27,747 bases of DNA from Mnemiopsis leidyi (lineage: Eukaryota > Ctenophora > Tentaculata > Lobata > Bolinopsidae), in the NCBI GenBank assembly GCA_000226015.1, contig JH152748.1, positions 122,575 through 150,321 of the forward strand, given 5' to 3'. The notes below the pieces were generated by a model. It saw only the letters and a list, made by a program, of their open reading frames with translations. It did not search any database and was not told the origin of the DNA. Of the stretch, positions 10,118 to 26,029 are shown piece by piece. A program made the translations under genes and the position numbers. Numbering within the stretch: the first letter of the stretch is position 1; each line of letters begins with the position of its first letter.

Positions 10118-11658
10118 TTAGAAAAACTTGACTCCAGCGTCAGAGAAGTCGTCACTGTCTCCAAGCATCAATTCTGCTTTACCTTCTTTTTCCAGATAGC
10201 TTATCACGTGATGCAATAACCAAATATCTGAAACAAGTTAGATTTAATAGTTTCTAAGAGAGCTTGATTCAACCTAAATACCGATTAAATTTTGACAAAA
10301 TCGCTGCTAGGGGAGTATAATATGACCCAAATATCTGCAACAAGTTAATATAAATCGCTGCTTGGAAAGTTTTATTAAACCCAGATATCTAGCGAGACTT
10401 AATACGTTACGATCCAAGTCATCATCACATTCGATCGCAACAATTATTGTCAAGAAGTAATACGGGGCGATTTTGATACAAACACGGCATCACGCTTTAA
10501 AGAAACTAAGGAAATAAACATGGTAAGTATCCGTATACAAACATTTTCGCTTTTACCCATTGTGTGAAAAGGTTCTCCCTCAGTATCATCCCCACCATGA
10601 ATTTCAAACAGAGTAAGCACTGTATTTGTCAGCCCTCGGTCCACCGCCCAGTTATGAATAAGACTAGCCCACTGGGCCACTGAGTTCCACAAAACGAAAC
10701 ATCTCTCACCGTTCATCACGCCTTGCCCCTGGGCGGATAAGTATTAGTAATCCTTGTTGTCAGAAACTTATGCTCATGATTCATAAGTCGTAATTATCTC
10801 AGAAAGTCAGATAATACTTACAAAAGTATGTTTAAAAAAGTATTGTTTAGAAAGGTTATAAGGAAAGGTACTTTCAGAGGGAGTTCAAATCATTTACATC
10901 ACTTGATAGCGTTTCTAAAAATTGATTGGTCAAGCCAACTTCTTATTGGTACATCAATGTCACATGATACGAAAAATTTGTGAACACTCTCTGAAAATAC
11001 CTGAAAACTAATTGATTGATAACTTTGTTCTATTAGTAGAGCAATAAGTGCCGATAAAAATAAAATATCTGCACCTCGTCACAAAGAATCAAATATTTGC
11101 ACCTCGTCACAGAGAATAAAATATTTGCACCTCGTCACAAAAAATAAAATATTTGCACCTCGTCACACAGAATAAAATATTTTCACCTCGTCACAGAGAA
11201 TTAAGTATTTGCACCTCATCACCAAAAATAGAATATTTGCACCTCGTCACACAGAATAAAATATTTTTACCTCGTCACATAGACTCTGAAGAACCACTCT
11301 GATAGCAGCTGGAGAAAGTTGTCTTCCTATTTTCTTATTCTGGAAAACCACTCCTGCAGTATCCACCTCCCATTTCCTGTGAGACAGCGATTTTAACTCG
11401 TAACGAAATTATTTGAAAGAGAACGGTATTTCTTGGATTTTGATTGGTCGTTTCAGATTTCTTATTGGTCAACGGCTGTCAGAAATACTTTGTACCTACC
11501 TAGTTGTTCCAAAATAACACAAACCTGTTTGATTTATGATAGTCACAAATGAGATTTCTCCACGAAATAAGTTGCTGCTCCTTGGTCTTAGGAATGGGTT
11601 GTATCGTGAAAAATGGAGGAAATTCGTATTGCCAGGGCCATTCGTAGTCTGCACCCAT
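10118..11658 (-). CDS. VPS25: VPS25, ESCRT-II subunit, complete, 4 exons
   Basis: Vacuolar protein sorting 25, a two-copy subunit of the ESCRT-II complex that sorts ubiquitinated cargo on endosomes and recruits ESCRT-III. Exons in transcript order: 11658-11525, 11376-11271, 10728-10557, 10227-10118. All phases close and the product is 173 aa (human about 176). The N-terminus reads MGADYEWPWQYEFPPFFTIQ, the conserved aromatic/PPFF segment that binds VPS22/VPS36. Exon 3 encodes FVLWNSVAQWASLIHNWA, NTVLTLFEIHGGDDTEG and EPFHTM, matching the second winged-helix domain. Exon 4 ends GVKFF, the usual VPS25 terminus. Intron 2 begins with a 28-bp array in which the exon's own 5' splice site is the last copy, and intron 3 carries extra copies of its 3' splice site. 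Only the nearest copies restore the full frame. Confidence 0.95.
10220..10410 (-). repeat. Three imperfect copies of the VPS25 exon 4 acceptor region
   Basis: On the plus strand the words accaaatatctgaaacaagtta (10220), acccaaatatctgcaacaagtta (10323) and acccagatatctagcgagactta (10379) recur; the last two also share a preceding aaatcgctgct. On the minus strand the first is the true 3' splice site (tttcag then atatttgg), and the second offers gttgcag followed by the same atatttgg. The third has lost the exact form. Confidence 0.75.
11073..11280 (-). repeat. 28-bp minisatellite made of the VPS25 exon 2 5' splice site
   Basis: Eight copies of a 28-bp unit begin at 11073, 11101, 11129, 11157, 11185, 11213, 11241 and 11269 with no phase slip. 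Each contains acctcgtcac (acctcatcac in the sixth), which on the minus strand is gtgacgag followed by GT. The copy at 11269 is the real exon 2 end (gacgag then gtaaaaat). Most of the others read gtgcaaat and one gtgaaaat. The array thus repeats the last exonic bases, the splice junction and the start of the intron. Confidence 0.93.
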
Positions 11659-11700
11659 GCTTTTGATGGGACATTATAAGTTATGAGTAAGCATTTACTG

Positions 11701-11967
11701 AAGTCAAATTCTCTTGATGGTTTGAACTACAAGATAAAGAAAGTTCTTGTTGCTTTCCTAATTTCTAAAACAATTTACGTATTATTGGCGTGAATTACAT
11801 TTTTCAGAAATAAAGGAAAAGTTTAGTTGTACATATTAAGCTGTTTTTTAAATTTGGAATCGATTGATAATTTTCAGATCTATATAGCTAGGCAATGGTT
11901 GCAATCACTTGGCATAATATTTATGTTTTATTAGGTAAATAAAAGAAGTATATGCGAGCATTATTAT
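11701..11967 (+). pseudogene. Decayed duplicate of the MATE gene 3' end and 3' UTR
   Basis: This stretch aligns with about 9703-9990, the last 37 codons and 3' untranslated region of the MATE gene. In frame it reads KSNSLDGLNYKIKKVLVAF then LISKTIYVLLA, against ESNSVNYLNHEMKNVLASF and LISTIICILLA. A stop (TGA at 11791-11793) replaces the parent's GGA glycine, after which ITFFRNK continues the similarity. The untranslated part shares gatctatatagctaggcaatggttgca-like words and agaagtatatgcgagca. No upstream MATE sequence is present, so it is a remnant. It starts 43 bases upstream of the VPS25 start codon. Confidence 0.8.
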
Positions 11968-12330
11968 TATCATCATCTTATTATTATTTTTATCATCATC
12001 TTATAAAAATTGCTGATCACTTAAACAAAAATTAAAACATTTAGAATTTAACAAGAATTGCGGCCGCTTTCATTGTGTCAGGCGACCGCTGAATTTCCCG
12101 TATCATGCTGTGAATTATTGTTACCAAAATTCGCGGAATAAGGAATGAAAATACGCAACCACTAGACACCAACCAGACTCAATGCCGGTTTATTTATTTC
12201 TATTGTTCTGCACGTGTAAATACAGACGCGCGGATTAATGCAGCCGTTCGATGCATAATTTGAAAAGTCCACGCTGCACGCGCAAAGTTTGAACACATTG
12301 CGCGTTCTTTTCATTGTTTATTTCAAATAT
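11968..12330. other. Intergenic, no gene seen
   Basis: Begins with a TTATTATCATCATC simple repeat (about 11964-12003), then contains a CpG- and GCGC-containing stretch (12055-12310). No reading frame or RNA gene was recognised. Confidence 0.5.
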
Positions 12331-13537
12331 CTTGACTCTGCATGACGTCGTCAATATCATATTGTATGTACTACCTTAATTATTTATCTATACTGCGTTT
12401 CGTTAATTCTGATGGCGTTTCGTGAATTTGTCGTTAAATAGATTTTTTCGGAGCTGAGAATGAGATTAAAATNNNNNNNNNNNNNNNNNNNNNNNNNNNN
12501 NNNNNNNNNNNNNNNNNNNNNNNNNNNNNNNNNNNNNNNNNNNNNNNNNNNNNNNNNNNNNNNNNNNNNNNNNNNNNNNNNNNNNNNNNNNNNNNNNNNN
12601 NNNNNNNNNNNNNNNNNNNNNNNNNNNNNNNNNNNNNNNNNNNNNNNNNNNNNNNNNNNNNNNNNNNNNNNNNNNNNNNNNNNNNNNNNNNNNNNNNNNN
12701 NNNNNNNNNNNNNNNNNNNNNNNNNNNNNNNNNNNNNNNNNNNNNNNNNNNNNNNNNNNNNNNNNNNNNNNNNNNNNNNNNNNNNNNNNNNNNNNNNNNN
12801 NNNNNNNNNNNNNNNNNNNNNNNNNNNNNNNNNNNNNNNNNNNNNNNNNNNNNNNNNNNNNNNNNNNNNNNNNNNNNNNNNNNNNNNNNNNNNNNNNNNN
12901 NNNNNNNNNNNNNNNNNNNNNNNNNNNNNNNNNNNNNNNNNNNNNNNNNNNNNNNNNNNNNNNNNNNNNNNNNNNNNNNNNNNNNNNNNNNNNNNNNNNN
13001 NNNNNNNNNNNNNNNNNNNNNNNNNNNNNNNNNNNNNNNNNNNNNNNNNNNNNNNNNNNNNNNNNNNNNNNNNNNNNNNNNNNNNNNNNNNNNNNNNNNN
13101 NNNNNNNNNNNNNNNNNNNNNNNNNNNNNNNNNNNNNNNNNNNNNNNNNNNNNNNNNNNNNNNNNNNNNNNNNNNNNNNNNNNNNNNNNNNNNNNNNNNN
13201 NNNNNNNNNNNNNNNNNNNNNNNNNNNNNNNNNNNNNNNNNNNNNNNNNNNNNNNNNNNNNNNNNNNNNNNNNNNNNNNNNNNNNNNNNNNNNNNNNNNN
13301 NNNNNNNNNNNNNNNNNNNNNNNNNNNNNNNNNNNNNNNNNNNNNNNNNNNNNNNNNNNNNNNNNNNNNNNNNNNNNNNNNNNNNNNNNNNNNNNCTTGA
13401 CTCTGCATGACGTCGTCAATATCATATTGTATGTACTACCTTAATTATTTATTTATACTGCGTTTCGTTAATTCTGATGGCGTTTCGTGAATTTGTCGTT
13501 AAATAGATTTTTTCGGAGCTGAGAATGAGATTAAAAT
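12331..13537. other. Assembly gap (12473-13395) flanked by the same 142 bases
   Basis: The unknown bases run from 12473 to 13395 (923 bases). The 142 bases before the gap (12331-12472) and the 142 after it (13396-13537) are the same sequence with one difference seen (atttatcta against atttattta). Reading frames that cross the gap are artefacts. The layout suggests an over-extended scaffold gap or a collapsed tandem repeat. Confidence 0.97.
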
Positions 13538-13780
13538 TATGTTACATGATTTATCTCTCAATCTGTCATCTGTCATTTGACAAATAACTCAATAAAACTT
13601 AGGGTGAAAAGAATTTTGATTGCTTTTTGTTTGATCGTACATCTTGTTGTAGTTGTTGTGCAGCAATTATGCATACATTTTATAATGTGAAGTACATTCT
13701 GCAGCCTGAGGCAGTTGAAACCTATAAATCTATAATCGTATTCGTATACATGAATAAGTTTGATAAAGGAGCATGCCGCG

Positions 13781-13940
13781 GACGTACGTACGTATGTACG
13801 TACGTACGGACACTTTTTGAGCGAATATTCCAAAATTACGCTGTCGATCGCCAACCCTTGTTTTGTACTTTTTGTGCACGTGCACAAAACGTATCAAAAC
13901 AATCTTGCCATTTGGGCCCTTCGGGCCCAAATGGCAAGAT
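13781..13940. other. Cluster of strong palindromes and hairpins
   Basis: Three structures lie in 160 bases. A tract of ACGT tetranucleotides spans 13781-13810. A perfect 20-base palindrome ttttgtgcacgtgcacaaaa spans 13870-13889. A perfect 18-bp stem with a 3-base loop has arms atcttgccatttgggccc at 13902-13919 and its complement at 13923-13940. No T-run follows that would suggest a Pol III terminator, and no protein homology was seen in the overlapping frames on either strand. Confidence 0.8.
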
Positions 13941-14047
13941 ACGGGAAAAATACAATTTTGGCTTCAAAAAACACCATTTACCAAGAAAACAAACAACAAA
14001 CAGTACATTACATATTTGATTGTAGAATTTAAAAAACAAAGCTACGG

Positions 14048-15242
14048 TCACTGACTACACAAACTCTTTATTTCTTTCGAAGACTGTTCTAATTTGTTGA
14101 AAGTGTGCAGGCTCATATTAAAGTTTCTATGGTCAATCCCACCCTTCCCATTACTCATTGTCATGTCCATTGTGACAAAGGGGCTCCCCTTACTCCTAAC
14201 TCCTACAATGAATTCTGAGTCAAGTAGTAAGCCTCGTGGGGGAAGAGAGAGTGTCAAGGTAGAGAGTTCTTTGATTATCAGCTCCTTCAGCTGAAACAAT
14301 TTCTATCTTACTTCTTACATCGCTTTAAGGTATTTATTACGCTCTAGAAAGGAAAGTTTCAACCGACAAATAAGGGAGGCGGGAGCTAGAAAGATTACCA
14401 AGGAGATTAGATACGGATGTTGGCCGTCAATGACTGTTGCGTCGGTCATATCTGACGGTCATAATTTACTTTTAGACGGTTATTCTAAAAAACACGACAG
14501 CACAGCATACCGATTTTACCTGGAGGGGACAGATCAGTGACAAAGACAAGTCTCTATCGAGAGTCTCCGGGTTTTTACTGTGTTTAATGAAAAACACTGT
14601 AAGATCCTTCTCATTTAGATTTTTTCCACTTTCTAAAGATATCTCTGCGGCACAAGTTTAAATTAAGGACGAAAGGAGATTGCCTATTTAATCATACAGC
14701 TGAGAGCGATTTTCGATTCTATAGATTTTCGATTACTACAGATTTGGTGCATTTAATTTTCTGACAAGTCGTACAGCATTAAATTACATTTAAGTACGTA
14801 AATACGTCATATAATACTAATACGTGATATGCAAAGCACGTAAATACGTCATATAATACTAATACGTGATATGCAAAGCACGTAAATACGTCATATAATA
14901 CTAATACGTGATATGCCAAGCACGTAAATACGTCATATAATACTAATACGTGATATGCCAAGCACGTAAATACGTCATATAATACTAATACGTGATATGC
15001 CAAGCACGTAAATACGTCATATAATACTAATACGTGATATGCCAAGCACGTAAATACGTAAAAACTGTGCAAACGTGTACATTAACTTTATTCAAGAACA
15101 TACACACTTGAAGAAAGTACCTTGTACAACTGATGAAAACACTGCATGGTTTATCTTGCCCCGCAAATAAAGACTTGTTGAAGATACAGCAAGCTTTTGC
15201 TGAGTTTCTGAGAGAGTTGTAAGAAGCGATATTACCATTATC
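14048..15242 (-). CDS. Probable COMMD-domain protein, 3' part (three exons)
   Basis: Three exons in transcript order: 15242-15121, 14577-14520 and 14290-14048 (stop TGA). Acceptors are ctccag, cacag and tttcag, donors gtactt and gtaaaa, and the phases close, giving 140 residues. The last exon reads TLTLSLPPRGLLLDSEF, then IVGVRSKGSPFVTMDMTM and FNMSLHTFNKLEQSSKEI. This matches the layout of a COMM domain: a proline- and leucine-rich lead, a strand with the usual D.E/W motif, then beta strands and a closing helix with spaced leucine and phenylalanine. The upstream exons are helical (NSLRNSAKACCIFNKSLFAG), as in the N-terminal half of COMMD proteins; COMMD7 seems closest by eye. COMMD proteins form the Commander complex in endosomal recycling. 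The 5' exon or exons were not found. The COMMD assignment is tentative; the exon chain itself is better supported. Confidence 0.55.
14796..15060. repeat. 42-bp tandem array, six copies plus a partial one
   Basis: A 42-base unit starting acgtaaatacgtcatataatac repeats with exact spacing from 14796 to 15048, followed by a partial unit. Two unit variants (tgcaaagc, then tgccaagc) are ordered along the array. Because 42 is a multiple of three, the array produces an open frame on the minus strand that is an artefact. Each unit contains four ACGT cores: acgta, acgtca (CRE half-site), acgtga and cacgta across the junction. It lies in the first mapped intron of the COMMD-like gene. Confidence 0.95.
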
Positions 15243-15756
15243 CTGGAGACGACAAATATCTTAAAATTCATCTTTAACATCATGAATTAATCAATATGAA
15301 AAGTTTACGTCAGACTCTTAACAGCCTTAGAGCAATGAAACTAAAAACTGAGGAAATTTGAATTTATACATGTATGGAGCCTCCTCAATTATCATCATCG
15401 ACAAATGATCAGAATATATCAATGGTCGTAAATTCAAAAATATTAGTGTAAAAACTACAATTCTAATAAATTAAAAATCATCCATAACCAAACAAGTTCA
15501 TGATTAAGAGTTTTGATCAAAATCATTGAGAGATGTTTATTGTTAAAAAATTGATCACTATTAAGAGATGATCCGATGCTGCTGTATAAAACAAAACTGT
15601 ACACAATATCACGATGAAATTTCGTCAATAGTAAGATGCAAAACATTAATATAACAAATTCCCTAGTTTTTTTAACAATTTCAAACTTTTATGAACAATT
15701 GTAAAACTCGCTAGGAAGTATGATACATCCGAGGCATATCGACTGCAAAGAACTAA

Positions 15757-18473
15757 TTACATTCTCTGGAGGATGAAGGGTGCTAGAAGAAGGGCTTTAC
15801 AGGCAGCATCTTCTACAGCTTTGTCCTGAAAAATGGATTGCTGTTCAAAATCACAAACATTCAGAAGCAAAACTACCCTATATATCAATTATCAGATCGT
15901 CTCAATAAGATAAATTTCCTAAAATTTCAATTGATCAATTTTCTTTGGGTACTTTTCTTTGGCCTTTTCCACAGATTATCGCCTCAATCTTAAGCTGACC
16001 TTGGCACCTATAATGATGAATTCAAATTAACCTGAGAAGAGGCAGCTCCTTCAAAAACGTATCCCTGAATATTGATGACTACATTTACTTCATCTGCATC
16101 TGTGTCACTTTTTTCGGTAACCACATTAAACTCGCCATAGTTTTCTTGGAGAACTTGGGCCTTGTTGTTGAGTGAAAGTGGTGTACATAATGCTTTTGTT
16201 TTCGCCCGTAGATTTATGGTTGGTTGAGGAGGGAGACCATTTGATTCATCAATTTGTGCACTAGAATTTTCCGACGTCTTTCCTTTTTTGTCGATAGTTT
16301 GAGAGGGACCTGCTGCGATTGCCTTAGTCTCCTCTTTTGTTTTAAAAACATCCTGGATCCTTTTTTCAGTAACTTTTACCAGAGGATCCCAAACCTGAAA
16401 ACTTTGCAGTTTTCTGTCAAAATCAGTCATCTGTCTGGCTTGAGATATTTTTCGCTTAGTTCGCTTTTTTGACATGTCTGAATCGTGAAGAGATTCATCG
16501 CTATACCTTTTTCTTTGTAGAACATTAGGCTCCGAATTTTTATCTCCTGCTAAAATCACATCCACACTCTTGCCCTTACTTTGATTGGGCTTGATACAAT
16601 TGGGATCAAATGATCCTAAATTTTTGTGACAAGTGAGTGCAGCATCACCTGATTTCGAAAATGTTATGTCATCAACGTTGGATTTATTGGGTTTATCCAA
16701 ATCGATATATTGTTTTAATTGATGGCGCTCATGCTTGGTCATAGTTTGAGAACAGAAAATAGGGGCAGCCTGGACCTGAAATAAAGAGGATAGGATAATT
16801 TTATCGGGAAATACTAGATAGGTGTGGTCTTAGATGAGTGATTATTGTATGAAAATAAGTAACAAAATACCAACACTGTAGAAAAATTATAGTAACCGTA
16901 TTCTTCCTCATGAGGTGAGCTCCTAAAAGTTCAGATGCCTTAGATTGAAGAAATTTAGAGTTCATGGTTCCTCTGGGCCAGAAATGTCTTTTCTTACTTA
17001 TACATCGATAAATTTCTGAACGATTTTAAAATTTGTATCGAGAAACATAACTTCAGTAGGTAAATACATATTAAACAAAATAATTTTATGCAATGTACGG
17101 CTGTTTTTGCAACTAACGTTCAACACAGATTAACACAGATCAAAGGAATAACAATCTAAAATACATGGCATCAAATAATTTGCAATCCAAACTCACCTTG
17201 AGACGTTTTGTTTTCAGTTCTTTATCTTCATAGATTGCCTTGCTAATGAAGTTGTATTGAGAAATTATTATAGCTCTTAAAGCACATACGATATATCTTC
17301 ATTCCACAGATTTTTGAAATTTTCTCCTGGTTCTAATTCTTTGGCCGAGGATGAAATTCTTGCAGATAATTCTTCCAGATACAGTGGATTGCACGAAACT
17401 ATATGACGGCGCCTAGATGAATATTTGAACATTCTTTTTAGTTTGCCAATGGTTACACTAGATGGTTTATCAAAATTCTGGACCCCAGACATGATAATTT
17501 TACAAATCTGATCTAAAGAATATCCAACTGAAGATGAAAGTAAGCCTCCATCAAGAATTCCATCCATTATATCTTTGTTTTCAGATGAAAATTTCCCAAG
17601 ACAAAATGATCCGTTTGGAAGTCTCTCTTTCAGTTCTTCCACTGCATCAAGTAACGGCATTTCCAGTTCACCAACGTGAATCTGGAATCTTTCAAGAGAC
17701 AATTTGATATGATTCAGTGGTTTCTCATTCCCTTCTGGAGGAGTAGGAAGCACAGGGTTCTGGACTTCATCAATTTCATCTACAGACACTTGTATGCGAC
17801 CATTTTTCTGCAGTTCCCGTCGAAAATAAGAGACATCTTTACTTTTGTCAGATTTATATAATAAATGCCTAGGCAAAGATTGATATTTAGAATCAACTCG
17901 TTAAATTACTGTCAATTGATTTTAAGCACAGATAGATAAGAGCACAATACGACAGAAAATTAAAAATCTAATTTATGTAAAATGGGGCCTACTAGCAATG
18001 TCATACAGAGCACCTCATTTTAACACACACGCATTTCTGTCTTTGCAAAATAAATAATATGAGGATTTTGCAATTATTATAAAACCATCTTTATTCGGAA
18101 TATTTTAGCTCCTCAAATTGTTCAGCAAAAAAAATGTACAATTGAAACAATGTTTCAATTTTCATAGGTAACAACATTAATCAATAACCATCTCTTAGAA
18201 TGCTCGGTCTATCTATCATTAAAGGAGCAATTAATATTCTCAGAAATTCTTACAGTTGTAATGTGTTGTAATTTTCACGATTTTATATATTTTGCAAAAC
18301 GATGCAGCACATGATGATTAGTCAAGAAAATAATTGTCATCCAAACCGAATTGCACACACACACTATAATTTCTACCGACAGCAAGTGGTCATTGAAACT
18401 GATTTTTGATCCAAAATTTGCTTCAAGTCTCTGATCGACTGCAGATGAAATGCTTTCTTAGGTTTAAACTCAT
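15757..18473 (-). CDS. Unrecognised protein with a C-terminal dsRNA-binding-like segment, 5' end uncertain
   Basis: Five exons in transcript order: 18473-18377, 17868-17290, 16972-16897, 16775-16032 and 15825-15757 (stop TAA). Phases agree at all four junctions, giving about 520 residues. The first mapped exon reads DEFKPKKAFHLQSIRDLKQ and joins at TTCC-R-HLLYKSDKSKD. The second exon is a well-structured charged region containing LSLERFQIHVGELEMPLLDA and LPNGSFCLGKF. The third and fourth join as SELLGAHLMRKNT then VQAAPIFCSQTMTKHERHQL, followed by a polar, lysine-rich disordered part with basic clusters (KKRTKRK) suggesting a nuclear protein. The end (EVNVVINIQGYVFEGAAS, then AVEDAACKALL) resembles strands and final helix of a dsRNA-binding domain. 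I do not recognise the family. The start may be the internal ATG of the first exon (MTTCC) or lie in undetected exons. The donor after exon 3 (gttact) is weak. Confidence 0.6.
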
Positions 18474-18610
18474 CTATATTCAATTTTTTACGTCACTATT
18501 TTAAGAGAATGAATTACATACATACACCAGACTTATCTTATAGTACTAAAGCAAGAAAGAATTTTGTTTCGAGTGGATCAGAGGCAAGCTGAATTGGGCC
18601 GAAAGCAGAG

Positions 18611-25366
<6,756 letters not shown>

Positions 25367-25369
25367 CAC

Positions 25370-25700
25370 CTAATTGAGATCATAATGAACAACCAATTAA
25401 AAATGAATAATATCAATAGTAGTAGAAAATCTGTAAAAGTACAAAATATCTCTTTAAAAGAGCATCCTAAGCACCTTATAGATATTAAAAACACAACCAT
25501 TTTCTAGCTTCTTCCACTCCTCTCTATCTAAAGCTCAAAATCTGAGATGTTTAAAATCAGTTTAAAATTTTTAAGTTTTATATTAATATTTCTACTAGTT
25601 AGGTAACTCTTTATTACATCTAATGAATTGATACAAAGTCTACCCCAACGACCACTCTTTTGACTATCAGCATTTATTGCAAATAACATAGAAGCATAGA
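25370..25700. other. Region upstream of RNF113, no gene seen
   Basis: AT-rich sequence directly upstream of the RNF113 ATG. It should contain its promoter; no element could be assigned. Confidence 0.4.
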
Positions 25701-26015
25701 CAAATATGCAGGTGAGTTTTATGACCTCTCAAAATGTGTCCTTACATTCTCCAATGAGATTTTGACTCTCTGACAGATAAGGGAGTAACATCACAGTGAT
25801 CATACAATAGTCTTTTATAAATATATCCTTTGGGCCACCTGATGTTCAGAATTTTTCTAAGGTGTTTACAATGAAGAATATCAAGTTCATTGAGGGACGC
25901 TTGGGGTAATGCCAAGGAATAACAATTGTAAAGTAAAATCGAGATTACTTGTGCTTCATATATTTTTATTTTCTTATGCACAGATATCTTACCTGCCATC
26001 CAAACTTTGTCGAGA
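25700..26015 (-). pseudogene. Broken LINE reverse transcriptase C-terminal fragment
   Basis: On the minus strand the reading HLDKVWMAGKISVHKKIKIY, then EAQVISILLYNCYSLALPQ, LNELDILHCKHLRKILNIRW and ESKSHWRM has the layout of the region after the catalytic domain of non-LTR retrotransposon reverse transcriptases. After WRM comes a TAA (25742-25744), beyond which GHILRGHKTH continues the expected GHILR motif. Upstream the similarity stops at about 26015 after another stop. It is a truncated, inactive remnant whose clade cannot be told from this part. Confidence 0.75.
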
Positions 26016-26029
26016 TGTTACCCGACCCG

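Noticed and set aside
11073..11280. CRISPR-like array
   Set aside because: Units are contiguous with no unique spacers, the genome is animal, and the unit matches the VPS25 splice junction.
12434..13425. Long open frames on both strands across the unknown bases
   Set aside because: They consist of unknown residues in the assembly gap; no coding evidence.
13573..14054. Several overlapping frames on both strands around the hairpins
   Set aside because: No homology and mutually overlapping; openness comes from symmetric palindromic sequence.
14094..14294. Plus-strand frame of 66 codons
   Set aside because: Shadow of the last COMMD-like exon on the other strand, which has the better splice context.
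14779..15072. 97-codon minus-strand frame of repeated YDVFTCLAYHVLVL units
   Set aside because: Product of a 42-bp tandem array whose period is a multiple of three.
15270..15420. Candidate upstream exon of the COMMD-like gene (FSFIALRLLR)
   Set aside because: The donor is poor (gtctga) and the peptide is too short to judge; left out of the model.
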